DNA of 21,587 nucleotides from positions 1-21,587 of IMG/VR virus record IMGVR_UViG_3300044675_007475. One strand, written 5' to 3'. The stretch is from a virus. The notes below the pieces were generated by a model. It saw nothing but the letters and a program-made list of their open reading frames with translations, ran no database searches and had not been told where the DNA came from. Positions within the stretch are counted from its first letter, which is position 1; each line of letters begins with the position of its first letter. Positions 7,253-13,372 of the stretch are shown here, piece by piece. The translations under genes and the position numbers were made by a program.

Positions 7253-7841
7253 TATCACAGTCATCACCGCCACCATACCTGGCCGCGACCTACTGCTGCA
7301 GAGAGCCGTCAACTCGGTCAAAGCCCAGACCTTGCAACCGGACAGACACGCTATTATGTTAGACCAGCACAAAGCCGGCCATGCGGCGATTCTTGACCTG
7401 CTGCTCGCCGAGGTCACCACCAAATACGTGGCGATACTGGATGACGATGACGAGCTTCTACCCAACCACCTTGAACTTTGCTACAACAAAATCACCGAGA
7501 CCGGTGCCGACCTGGTCTACCCAGGTTTCAAATACTCTTCAACCCACGACCAAGGGCACCTCGAATGCCACTTCGGTGTCGAATGGGACAACAACCACCC
7601 ACACCAGACAGCTATCACCACGCTGGCCAAAACCGACACAATCCGAGAAGTCGGCGGTTTCTCAGTCGACTGGGACCCTGACAGTTTTAACGTGGACAGC
7701 ACCGGCAACCGACTCGGATTTGACTACCTACTTATCCTCCGCCTCGTTGAAGCTGGCAAAATCATCAAACACGTACCTGAGCGGACCTGGATTTACCACA
7801 TCGGACACCCGTCAACCCTCGGCATGCCAAGCCGCGCATGA
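7236..7841 (+). CDS. GT-A fold glycosyltransferase (family 2-like)
   Basis: A 201-residue single-domain glycosyltransferase. The N-terminus (DITVITATIPGRDLLLQRAVNSV) is the nucleotide-sugar-binding start of family 2 enzymes, and DDDDE at residues 69-73 (after YVAIL) supplies the metal-binding DxD motif. VGGFSVDWDPDSF and the later GFDYLLILRLVEAGK segment correspond to the acceptor side (the ED/DxR region). It would transfer a sugar from a nucleotide donor to an unknown acceptor in the cytoplasm; there is no transmembrane segment. It forms a tightly overlapped trio with another glycosyltransferase and a methyltransferase, suggesting joint work on one glycan or on a virion protein. Confidence 0.8.
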   Translation: MSNLTDITVITATIPGRDLLLQRAVNSVKAQTLQPDRHAIMLDQHKAGHAAILDLLLAEVTTKYVAILDDDDELLPNHLELCYNKITETGADLVYPGFKYSSTHDQGHLECHFGVEWDNNHPHQTAITTLAKTDTIREVGGFSVDWDPDSFNVDSTGNRLGFDYLLILRLVEAGKIIKHVPERTWIYHIGHPSTLGMPSRA

Positions 7842-8452
7842 GCGTCACCATCATCACCGCCCTCTACGGCGACGACTACGACCGTTACCTCGAAGGCTGG
7901 GAACAAGCTATCAAAGCCCTCAACCCCAAACCCGACGCTGTCCTTATCGGCACAGACCGCGGCCGCTACACCGAACTGCCCACCGTCATCGCAGCACCGA
8001 CACAGCGCTGGCGCAGCCCTTTCTACTGGAACCTCTGCGCCCAACAAGCCACCACCGACTGGGTCTGGGTCCTCGACATCGACGACCGGTTTAAACCCGA
8101 CGCCATGACAATCTTGAAAGACCGCGACTGCGACATCGTCCAAGTTGGCTACCAAGAACAAGACACCGGCACCGTGTACCTCCCACCTCACCTCACCAAC
8201 GACGAAATCACCAGTCGCACAGACTGCTATTTCGTTTGCGGCTCACCAATCAGACGCGAATGGTTGCTCGCCAACCCCTACCCCGACACCGCATACACCG
8301 ATTGGGCACAATGGCGCCAATCAGCCAGACGTGGAGCCCGGTTCGAGTTCGCAGACCGACCAGCTTACGACTACCGCAAAGACTTCGCCAACAGCATGTC
8401 AGGCTGGGCCGACATCGATTTCAGGAACAAAGAAGAGGCCCTCGCATTTTGA
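7838..8452 (+). CDS. Second GT-A-like glycosyltransferase
   Basis: A 204-residue protein starting at ATG that overlaps the previous stop by four bases (ATGA). The beginning, MSVTIITALYGDDYDRYLEGW, and the WVWVLDIDDRF segment with DIDD at residues 80-83 match the GT-A layout, with SPFYWNLCAQQATTDW just before as in family 2 enzymes. The second half is rich in Trp and Tyr (TDWAQWRQSARRGARF) and is less like typical family members. It probably adds a second, different sugar. The two enzymes share their layout but are not close copies of each other. Confidence 0.68.
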   Translation: MSVTIITALYGDDYDRYLEGWEQAIKALNPKPDAVLIGTDRGRYTELPTVIAAPTQRWRSPFYWNLCAQQATTDWVWVLDIDDRFKPDAMTILKDRDCDIVQVGYQEQDTGTVYLPPHLTNDEITSRTDCYFVCGSPIRREWLLANPYPDTAYTDWAQWRQSARRGARFEFADRPAYDYRKDFANSMSGWADIDFRNKEEALAF

Positions 8453-9057
8453 CCCTCGACCAGTTCATCGCCACCTACTGCCTCGGCTCACCCAACCTAG
8501 ACGGCACCGCCAACATCACCGGCTGGGGCTCAAACAGCCCGGCCCTTGACTACGTTGTCAACCAAACCAAACCCACAACCATCATCGAAGTGGGCTCCTG
8601 GGTCGGCGCCTCAGCAATCCACATGGCCACCGTCGCACAGAACCCAGACCTTCGCATCCTCTGCGTCGACACCTTCATCGGCAGCAACGCCGCCCTCTGG
8701 GAAGAACGCAAAACCACCGCCACCCTTGACATGCCCCAGCTAATCCAGTTCTATGTCAACATCACCAACCAGAACCTTAACGACCAAATCGCAGCCTTCC
8801 CCACCACATCATCGGCAGCGGCAGAGCTTCTCGCACAGAACGGCGTCCAAGCAGACATCTGCTACATCGACGCCGGCCACCGTGAACGCGACGTCTACGC
8901 CGACCTCCAAGACTATTGGCCACTGACCAAAAAAGTCCTAATCGGTGACGATTTCAGCCAGCGATGGCCCGGTGTTATCGCGGCCGCTGAGCGTTTCGCA
9001 CATGAACAACACCTCGACCTGCAAGTCATGGACGAGAAGTTCATCCTCTGGCGCTAG
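8449..9057 (+). CDS. Class I SAM-dependent methyltransferase (Methyltransf_24-like)
   Basis: Starts at TTG 8449, overlapping the previous stop (TTGA); longer upstream open frame is the shadow of the glycosyltransferase. The 202-residue protein contains motif I IIEVGSWVGASA (residues 45-56), an acidic LCVDTF strand end at about 71-76, and CYIDAGHRERDVYADLQDYW (about 134-153) followed by VLIGDDF. This order is typical of the Methyltransf_24/TylF-like group that methylates sugars or small molecules. With two glycosyltransferases in front, O-methylation of a transferred sugar is the simplest role. It is not a DNA methyltransferase: no DPPY or PCQ motif is present. Confidence 0.77.
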   Translation: MTLDQFIATYCLGSPNLDGTANITGWGSNSPALDYVVNQTKPTTIIEVGSWVGASAIHMATVAQNPDLRILCVDTFIGSNAALWEERKTTATLDMPQLIQFYVNITNQNLNDQIAAFPTTSSAAAELLAQNGVQADICYIDAGHRERDVYADLQDYWPLTKKVLIGDDFSQRWPGVIAAAERFAHEQHLDLQVMDEKFILWR

Positions 9058-9064
9058 TGTCGCG

Positions 9065-9094
9065 TTGCCCATGAAGCAATAACTGTGGTAGAAT
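9065..9094 (+). promoter_or_regulatory. Leaderless promoter for the XRE-purB unit
   Basis: TTGCCC (9065-9070), an 18-bp spacer ending TGTGG, and TAGAAT (9089-9094). Only six bases separate the -10 box from ATG 9101, so the transcript would begin at or next to the A of the start codon, giving a leaderless mRNA. No Shine-Dalgarno sequence lies before the ATG, which agrees. The 43-bp gap is the first real intergenic space after the glycosyltransferase trio. Confidence 0.65.
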
Positions 9095-9100
9095 GACCTC

Positions 9101-9313
9101 ATGACATTGGAAGAGTTTGCAAGCCGCGCCGACTGTCACCTATCGACCGCGAGCCGTTTACGTTCAGGCGAACGTTTGCCCAGCCTTTCTCTCTTGGCTC
9201 GGATTGGCCGCGAGTTTGAGCTCCCACTTAACGAGCTGATAATGAACTACGAGCGAGGACGTCCTGCGTTTGCCGAATACCTGCGCACCAATGTTTTTGA
9301 CCAGCCGGCCTGA
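9101..9313 (+). CDS. Small XRE/Cro-type helix-turn-helix regulator
   Basis: The 70-residue protein is a compact helix-turn-helix domain: LEEFASRADCHLSTASRLRSG forms helices 1-3 with the recognition helix at STASRLRSGER, then LPSLSLLARIGREFELPLNEL, the usual XRE tail. It is the size of Cro-like proteins, with no dimerisation or cleavage domain, so it is not a typical full-length CI. Its stop overlaps the purB ATG by one base (TGATG), so it is translationally coupled to purB. It may repress its own promoter or the early genes; the target is unknown. Confidence 0.72.
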   Translation: MTLEEFASRADCHLSTASRLRSGERLPSLSLLARIGREFELPLNELIMNYERGRPAFAEYLRTNVFDQPA

Positions 9314-10578
9314 TGCGTTACACTACCAGCGCAATGACCGAAATCTGGTCAGATGAAAACAGAACCCGCCTCTGGTGCGAAATCGAATGCCTAGTCCTCG
9401 AAGCCCAAGCAGCCCTCGGCGAAATCCCAGCCGCATGGGGACAGCAAGCCCGTAAAACACCACCACCGACACAGCGCCAAATCGCCGCCCTTGAACTTAC
9501 CAGCAAACACGAAGTCATCGCCTTCCTCGACGCCTGGAACTTAGACCACGCCCACATCGGCATGACCTCCTCCGACCTGGTCGACACAGCCCTGCACTAC
9601 CGCCTGATGCAAACCAGCCAGCACCTACTTGAAGCCTCAGCCGAATGGGTTCGCACCCTGGCCAAGTTCTCAGTCGAACACAAAGCCACCTACCGCGTCG
9701 GGCGCACCCACGGCCAAGACGCCACCGAAGACACCCTCGGGCACCGCTTCGCCGACTTCACCCTCATGGCAGCCAGAGCCCACAGGCGCCTGCACCAAGC
9801 CACACCAGACATCGCAACCTGCAAAATATCCGGCGCAACCGGCACCTACTCAGACATCTCACCAGAAGTCGAAGCCTACGTCGGGCGCAAACTGCACCTC
9901 ACACCAGCCCAATCAGCCACCCAAATCATCGCCCGCGACAGCCTTGTCGCTTGGGCCTCAGCTGTCGCCAATCTGGTCGACATCATCGCAGCAGTCGCAC
10001 TCGAAATCCGACTGATGTCACACTCAGCAATCGCTGAAACAACACCACCAAAAACCAAAGGGCAAAAAGGCTCCAGCGCTATGCCTCACAAAACCAACCC
10101 AATCCTGGCCGAGCAACTCACCGGCCTTGCCCGACTGACCCGTGCTTGCGTCGACCCGATAGCAGACGGTGTCTACCAATGGCACGAACGCGACCTCGCC
10201 CACTCGAGCGTCGAACGTATCGCTGTCCCTCAACTTTCGTCTATCGCGCATTACGCCCTACTCCGTGGCGTTTACCTGGTTGAGACACTCCAACCTAACC
10301 AGTTAGGAATGCGCGAGCGCCTCTTGGAGTCGCGTGGTCTTCTGGCGAGCCACCGACTCCTAGCTGCGTTGCAGAAGAACGGCACGGCACGCAAAGTCGC
10401 CCACGACATGGTCGAAGAAGTCTGCGCAGCGGTGCGAAGCGGCCGCAAACAAAGCCTGCTCCAAGCAATGAACGGCTCAGTCCTACCGGACACCTGGGCC
10501 GACGAAGCTATCCACCTGGACCCGCTCTGGGTGACCATGGAACTGCACACCACTTTCGGGCTTCCAACCCAAGACTGA
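9313..10578 (+). CDS. purB: Adenylosuccinate lyase (PurB), phage-encoded
   Basis: A full-length 421-residue PurB of the fumarase/aspartase superfamily. Expected catalytic residues are present: His66 (KHEVIAF), His81 (HIGMTSSD), His133 (GRTHGQ), the mobile signature loop KGSSAMPHKTNPI at 252-264 with catalytic Ser and Lys260, and WHERDLAHSSVER at 290-302. The N-terminus (MRYTTSAMTEIWSDENR) aligns with the start of bacterial PurB, supporting this ATG. PurB removes fumarate from adenylosuccinate to give AMP and from SAICAR to give AICAR; in Z-DNA pathways it also converts the succinyl-dGMP made by PurZ to dZMP. With a purZ gene 7 kb downstream in the same genome, that third use is the likely reason for its presence. 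A role as a general purine-synthesis booster is the alternative. Confidence 0.92.
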   Translation: MRYTTSAMTEIWSDENRTRLWCEIECLVLEAQAALGEIPAAWGQQARKTPPPTQRQIAALELTSKHEVIAFLDAWNLDHAHIGMTSSDLVDTALHYRLMQTSQHLLEASAEWVRTLAKFSVEHKATYRVGRTHGQDATEDTLGHRFADFTLMAARAHRRLHQATPDIATCKISGATGTYSDISPEVEAYVGRKLHLTPAQSATQIIARDSLVAWASAVANLVDIIAAVALEIRLMSHSAIAETTPPKTKGQKGSSAMPHKTNPILAEQLTGLARLTRACVDPIADGVYQWHERDLAHSSVERIAVPQLSSIAHYALLRGVYLVETLQPNQLGMRERLLESRGLLASHRLLAALQKNGTARKVAHDMVEEVCAAVRSGRKQSLLQAMNGSVLPDTWADEAIHLDPLWVTMELHTTFGLPTQD

Positions 10579-10585
10579 CCCTTGT

Positions 10586-10615
10586 GTATACGCTGTATAT
10601 GCACGACACGCATAC
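10586..10615. repeat. GTATAYGC direct repeats with inverted copy
   Basis: GTATACGC (10586-10593) and GTATATGC (10595-10602) are nine bases apart, and GCATAC (10610-10615) repeats the core in inverted orientation. They sit just upstream of the promoter at 10624, between purB and the next operon, where a repressor operator would be expected. Confidence 0.32.
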
Positions 10616-10623
10616 CCCCCTAT

Positions 10624-10653
10624 TTGACAACTGGGCAAGCGATATGGTTTAAT
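10624..10653 (+). promoter_or_regulatory. Early promoter (TTGACA, 18 bp, TTTAAT)
   Basis: A consensus -35 TTGACA (10624-10629), 18-bp spacer ending TGG, and TTTAAT (10648-10653). ATG 10659 lies five bases downstream and could be a leaderless start; the more likely translation start is ATG 10698, which has AAAGGGAG eight bases upstream. It would drive the 10698-11845 gene group. Confidence 0.62.
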
Positions 10654-10697
10654 TGACTATGAGGCAACAAAGCCTTAAAAGCAAAGGGAGCCAGACA

Positions 10698-10943
10698 ATG
10701 AAAGCCACAAAAGTACCTTCAAGCTACGACATCACCAGCGCAATCGACGAATACCAGGGCATGATTAGCCACAACGCTGCTCGCATCTCTGACCATTACC
10801 ACCAAATGAGCGGCGCCTTGGAAAGCGGCGAAGTAGCACAAATCGATATCGCAGCCGACCTGGTCATGGCTATCGAGCAACGAGTTAACCGCATTAAGCA
10901 CTACGCTTTGATGATTGAGACCTTGCGAAAGGACCTAGCATGA
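10698..10943 (+). CDS. Small helical protein (unknown)
   Basis: An 81-residue helical protein (YDITSAIDEYQGMISHNAAR, then SDHYHQMSGALESG and a long helix with DLVMAIEQRVNRIKHYALMI). ATG 10698 is chosen for its clear ribosome binding site (GGGAG at 10686-10690); in-frame starts at 10653 and 10659 overlap or abut the promoter. The residues form amphipathic helices that could dimerise, as in small phage regulators, but no known domain is recognised. It is the first gene of a coupled early group, with a four-base overlap (ATGA) to the next. Confidence 0.65.
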   Translation: MKATKVPSSYDITSAIDEYQGMISHNAARISDHYHQMSGALESGEVAQIDIAADLVMAIEQRVNRIKHYALMIETLRKDLA

Positions 10944-11134
10944 AGCACGCCCACAAAGACTTCACAATGCTAGACCTCGAAATCATCACCGACGCCTTAA
11001 TCGGCCTACAAATGGAACTCAAAGACAACCCCCGGCTGCAACGCGACTACGCCGAACGCTGGGGCGTTGAAGACGCAGAACTGCGCGTCATCTCAGCACG
11101 ACGCCTGCTCACCAAACTGATTGGAAGCCGATGA
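10940..11134 (+). CDS. Small helical protein (unknown)
   Basis: A 64-residue, mostly helical protein (DFTMLDLEIITDALIGLQME, then AERWGVEDAELRVISARRLLTKL). Both ends overlap neighbours by four bases (ATGA), so it belongs to the same coupled early group that leads into the stand-alone prim-pol. No domain is recognised; size and amphipathic helices would fit a helper of the replication proteins. Confidence 0.6.
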   Translation: MKHAHKDFTMLDLEIITDALIGLQMELKDNPRLQRDYAERWGVEDAELRVISARRLLTKLIGSR

Positions 11135-11646
11135 ACCGCGAAGAGCAAATCCAAGCCTACATCGACCTGGGCTGGCACCTGCTGCCCGTCCAGGCCAAAG
11201 GCAAACGACCAGCCACCAAACTGGTCCCACACGGCCACCTCGACGCCACAAACGACGAAGCCACAATCTGGTCATGGTTCGAACACAACCCCGACCTAAA
11301 CATCGGCATCGCCTGCGAAGCCTCCGGCCTGCTGGTCGTTGACTTCGACTTTGACAGCATGGACGAAGAAGCCGAGCTGCTCTACGGCCAAATGGACCTG
11401 TTGCACTACGACGACACCCTCAGCGTCCACACTGGCAAAGGCATCCACTACTATTTCGAAGCACCAATGGGCCTCACCCCACCAGGGAAGCTCGCTGACG
11501 GCATCGACATCAAATACAAGGGCTACGTCGTGGCACCGCCAAGCATCCACGCCAACGGCAAAGCCTACGAAATCGCCAAAGACACCGAACCTGCCTGGGT
11601 TGGCAGCCTCGGCTACGATTGGGTAAAACATGGGCTCCTGGTTTAG
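11131..11646 (+). CDS. Stand-alone prim-pol domain protein (bifunctional DNA primase/polymerase type)
   Basis: The 171-residue protein is a bare prim-pol catalytic domain (family of PF09250). Visible elements in order: IDLGWHLLPVQAKGKRPATK at the N-terminus, LNIGIACEASGLLVVDFDF where DFDF gives the metal-binding D-x-D, TGKGIHYYFEAP with the conserved His, and DIKYKGYVVAPPSIHANGKAYE, the closing nucleotide-binding strand. Such domains make primers and can extend DNA. No helicase follows, in contrast to the second prim-pol gene at 15247, so this genome has two. It overlaps the next gene by 17 bases. It is a candidate for the DNA polymerase activity that is otherwise missing from the window. Confidence 0.82.
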   Translation: MNREEQIQAYIDLGWHLLPVQAKGKRPATKLVPHGHLDATNDEATIWSWFEHNPDLNIGIACEASGLLVVDFDFDSMDEEAELLYGQMDLLHYDDTLSVHTGKGIHYYFEAPMGLTPPGKLADGIDIKYKGYVVAPPSIHANGKAYEIAKDTEPAWVGSLGYDWVKHGLLV

Positions 11647-11845
11647 CACCCCGCTGAAGAACAACGCGAAGCATCTCTACCGCACTGACAAAGGCAGCTT
11701 CACGTTGGTGCGCAACTGGCAGGGCGTGTGGTCAATCGCCTACCAGACCGAAGGCGACGCACGTTGGAATCACATCGGCACAGCTATCAGCTTGGACGAG
11801 GCGAAGCGGATTGTCGCTGACGCTGACGCCACCGGGCAGTACTAG
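11630..11845 (+). CDS. Small conserved-looking protein (unknown)
   Basis: A 71-residue protein beginning inside the end of the prim-pol gene in another frame. It has beta-like segments (SFTLVRNWQGVWSIAYQT, ARWNHIGTAI) followed by one helix (SLDEAKRIVADADA), an alpha/beta fold of the kind seen in small phage proteins of unknown role. It ends 12 bases before a GC-rich hairpin that probably closes this transcription unit. Confidence 0.6.
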   Translation: MGSWFSTPLKNNAKHLYRTDKGSFTLVRNWQGVWSIAYQTEGDARWNHIGTAISLDEAKRIVADADATGQY

Positions 11846-11856
11846 CCCCTCCGACG

Positions 11857-11892
11857 CTGGGCGGGTCCTTAAACCCTTTCGGGCTCGCCCAG
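11857..11892 (+). terminator. GC-rich hairpin, likely terminator
   Basis: CTGGGCG (11857-11863) pairs with CGCCCAG (11886-11892). Within the loop, GGGT and ACCC can pair to add a small inner stem. It lies just after a stop codon and before a new promoter, the place for a terminator. There is only a weak T-rich tail (CATTTT at 11898-11903), so read-through is possible. Confidence 0.5.
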
Positions 11893-11926
11893 TCCACCAT
11901 TTTCGACACGCCACACCCATATCTAC

Positions 11927-11956
11927 TTGACAATGAGGCAAGTAATATGATAAGAT
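11927..11956 (+). promoter_or_regulatory. Strong leaderless promoter (TTGACA, 18 bp, TAAGAT)
   Basis: TTGACA (11927-11932), 18-bp spacer, TAAGAT (11951-11956), then exactly six bases before ATG 11963. This is the same geometry as the promoter before the XRE gene, so the mRNA should again start at the start codon without a leader. It sits between a terminator-like hairpin and a new coupled gene series. Confidence 0.72.
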
Positions 11957-11962
11957 TGTCTT

Positions 11963-12280
11963 ATGGACAAATCAGTTAAGTGCAATAAGTGCGGTGCCGA
12001 AGACCTATTCTGGCGCCAGAGCAAAAACGGCCAATGGTACCTATGCGAGCCAAGTCACGTGCAATTTGGTGACCGCGCCCACAAGCTAATACCTTTCGCC
12101 CACAAATGCCCAACTGCCCCAAGCGCCTACGCTAAGGCAGTGGCTAACGCTGAGCAGGTAGTCAGTGGTATTCGCAGCCTGCTTGCAAGCAGCGACCTAA
12201 GCAACGACCACTACCTTGCCTACACCGCCTGGCTAGCCCAAGCCGAGAAAGACCTAAATGAACTGGTAGGAGACAAATGA
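11963..12280 (+). CDS. Zinc-finger-like small protein
   Basis: A 105-residue protein with an N-terminal zinc-binding pattern: CNKCG at residues 7-11 followed by single Cys at 28 and a late HKC at 48-50 (HVQFGDRAHKLIPFAHKCPT). The C-terminal half is a long helix with QVVSGIRSLL and LAYTAWLAQAEKDLNEL. It is probably a nucleic-acid or protein-interaction protein. It is the first gene after a leaderless promoter and has no Shine-Dalgarno sequence. The stop overlaps the next ATG by four bases. Confidence 0.68.
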   Translation: MDKSVKCNKCGAEDLFWRQSKNGQWYLCEPSHVQFGDRAHKLIPFAHKCPTAPSAYAKAVANAEQVVSGIRSLLASSDLSNDHYLAYTAWLAQAEKDLNELVGDK

Positions 12281-12417
12281 GCCACGACTGTTGCGAGCTG
12301 ACCTACCACGCCCCAGAGGATGACGACTGCGACTGTTGCAGACTCCTCTGCGAAGGCACCTGGTGCATGCCATGCGGCGAAATCGCCACCCTCTGTCAGT
12401 GCAATGTGGTAGAATAG
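12277..12417 (+). CDS. Cys-rich 46-residue protein
   Basis: A very small open frame that starts at the ATGA overlap with the previous gene. Of 46 residues, 10 are Cys, in DCC, CDCC, C-x5-C, CMPCG and CQC groupings, and many are acidic (EDDDCDC). This pattern suggests a metal-binding knuckle, such as a small zinc protein. Position in the coupled series, same strand, and use of the start overlap support a real gene; the length alone would not. The end of the frame contains the -10 box of the next promoter. Confidence 0.55.
   Translation: MSHDCCELTYHAPEDDDCDCCRLLCEGTWCMPCGEIATLCQCNVVE
12405..12415 (+). promoter_or_regulatory. Extended -10 promoter for the Rpf-like gene
   Basis: TGTGGTAGAAT repeats exactly the 11-base -10 region of the promoter at 9084-9094. 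There is no good -35 at 17-18 bp, so it would be an extended -10 type. ATG 12425 lies nine bases after the box, giving a leader of about two bases. Confidence 0.42.
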
Positions 12418-12424
12418 AGTTACC

Positions 12425-12745
12425 ATGCTTGACATGCTAGTTAGTGTCCTGCTCATCGCCCCGCCACGCGACCCCGTGGGAGGCTTAACAACTGACCTCC
12501 ACAGACTCGCCCAATGCGAGTCATCCCACAGAGCCACCGTCGTATCACGCACCGGCAAATACAGAGGCCTCTACCAATTCGACCTACCAACCTGGAAATC
12601 AGTCGGCGGCACCGGCGACCCAGCTAAAGCCTCACGCGCCGAACAAACCAAACGGGCCAAAATGCTCTACAAAAAACGCGGCTGGCAACCATGGCCACAG
12701 TGCAAAGTCAAGCTCAACCTACGCGACGAATGGAGGGACAAATGA
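12425..12745 (+). CDS. Rpf-like transglycosylase domain protein
   Basis: A 106-residue protein with the fold signature of resuscitation-promoting factors (transglycosylase-like domain): LHRLAQCESS with catalytic Glu32, GKYRGLYQFDLPTWKSVGG, ASRAEQTKRAKMLYKKRGWQPWPQC. Cys31 and Cys93 are placed like the disulfide pair of Rpf proteins. Such enzymes cut peptidoglycan glycan strands. The N-terminus has only a short hydrophobic stretch (MLVSVLLIAPP), so secretion is uncertain. It lies in the early/DNA gene region, away from the M23 lysin, which is an unusual place for a lysis or virion enzyme. Four-base overlap with the next gene. Confidence 0.78.
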   Translation: MLDMLVSVLLIAPPRDPVGGLTTDLHRLAQCESSHRATVVSRTGKYRGLYQFDLPTWKSVGGTGDPAKASRAEQTKRAKMLYKKRGWQPWPQCKVKLNLRDEWRDK

Positions 12746-12846
12746 GAGCACTCTACACCTGGGGGTTCATCATCTCCGGAGTCAGCTTCATCTTCTGCGC
12801 ATACCTACTCGCAGACCAATGGCTAGATAGTCGTTTCAAGCGTTAA
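12742..12846 (+). CDS. 34-residue single-pass membrane protein
   Basis: Starts at the ATGA overlap with the Rpf-like gene. The sequence MRALYTWGFIISGVSFIFC begins a hydrophobic helix of about 20 residues, followed by DQWLDSRFKR with a basic end. Coupling to a muralytic gene suggests a holin-like or anchoring helper, but this is inference from position and hydrophobicity. Confidence 0.55.
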   Translation: MRALYTWGFIISGVSFIFCAYLLADQWLDSRFKR

Positions 12847-12880
12847 AACACGCCCACCACGCCGACCGAAAGCCACCTGC

Positions 12881-12910
12881 TTGCATCGCAGGCACACAGT
12901 ATGTTTTAAT
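12881..12910 (+). promoter_or_regulatory. Promoter with -35 inside a small palindrome
   Basis: TTGCAT (12881-12886), 18-bp spacer, TTTAAT (12905-12910), and ATG 12921 ten bases later. The -35 box lies in the loop between CCTGC (12876-12880) and GCAGG (12888-12892), a 5-bp inverted repeat that could be an operator. Confidence 0.5.
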
Positions 12911-12920
12911 TAGAAACCTA

Positions 12921-13100
12921 ATGACAGACAAAACCCTGCGCCTTAAATCATTCACCGACCTACACCACTTCGACTGGCTCACCTGTAGCACATGTCGCCA
13001 ACTGGTCTGGTGGGACGTTAAAGACCGCAAACCAATGCCAGAACAATGCCCAAGCTGCAACAACATCCTGCTGCCCCTAACGACCACGGAGACCAAATGA
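12921..13100 (+). CDS. 59-residue zinc-ribbon protein
   Basis: A short open frame with two CxxC knuckles, TCSTC (residues about 22-26) and QCPSC (about 43-47), separated by RQLVWWDVKDRKPMPE. This is a classic zinc ribbon, probably for nucleic-acid or protein binding. It starts just after a promoter and overlaps the next ATG by four bases (ATGA). Confidence 0.65.
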   Translation: MTDKTLRLKSFTDLHHFDWLTCSTCRQLVWWDVKDRKPMPEQCPSCNNILLPLTTTETK

Positions 13101-13372
13101 GCAAAATCGACTTCAACTTCCCACACAGCACCCGCACTGAAGAAAACCGAGCAGCCTACTATCGACTTGTGGCCAGCTGCGACGAGAACCCACTGCCGAA
13201 AGGCTACACACGCCTCGGCAAGCTCGGCGAAGTCGACTTCACCTCAGTAGCCCTCCCAGCCGGAGTCTGGGCCCTGGTATTGCGCACCACTGAACCGAAA
13301 TGGAACAAGGTCGCATTTTACAACAACAAAGGCGACCTCCAAATGGACGTCCCAGAAGGGCTCACAAAATAA
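13097..13372 (+). CDS. Small protein (unknown), start internal to the longer frame
   Basis: A 91-residue protein. ATG 13097, at the ATGA overlap, is preferred over the upstream in-frame ATG 13046, which lies inside the zinc-ribbon gene. The protein has a short acidic helix (TRTEENRAAYYRLVAS), then a GYTRLGKLGEVDFTSVALPAG turn region and two beta strands (WALVLRTTEPKW, KVAFYNNKGDLQ), suggesting a small beta domain. No family is recognised. It couples to the next gene through TAATG. Confidence 0.62.
   Translation: MSKIDFNFPHSTRTEENRAAYYRLVASCDENPLPKGYTRLGKLGEVDFTSVALPAGVWALVLRTTEPKWNKVAFYNNKGDLQMDVPEGLTK

Noticed and set aside
9313-10578. Thr261 in PHKTNP of PurB instead of the common Arg, as a sign of altered specificity
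   Set aside because: This position is variable in the family (E. coli PurB has Val there), so it is weak evidence for adaptation to the 2-amino substrate.
12876-12892. CCTGC...GCAGG as a terminator
   Set aside because: The stem has only five pairs, no T-run, and a -35 box in the loop; an operator is the better reading.
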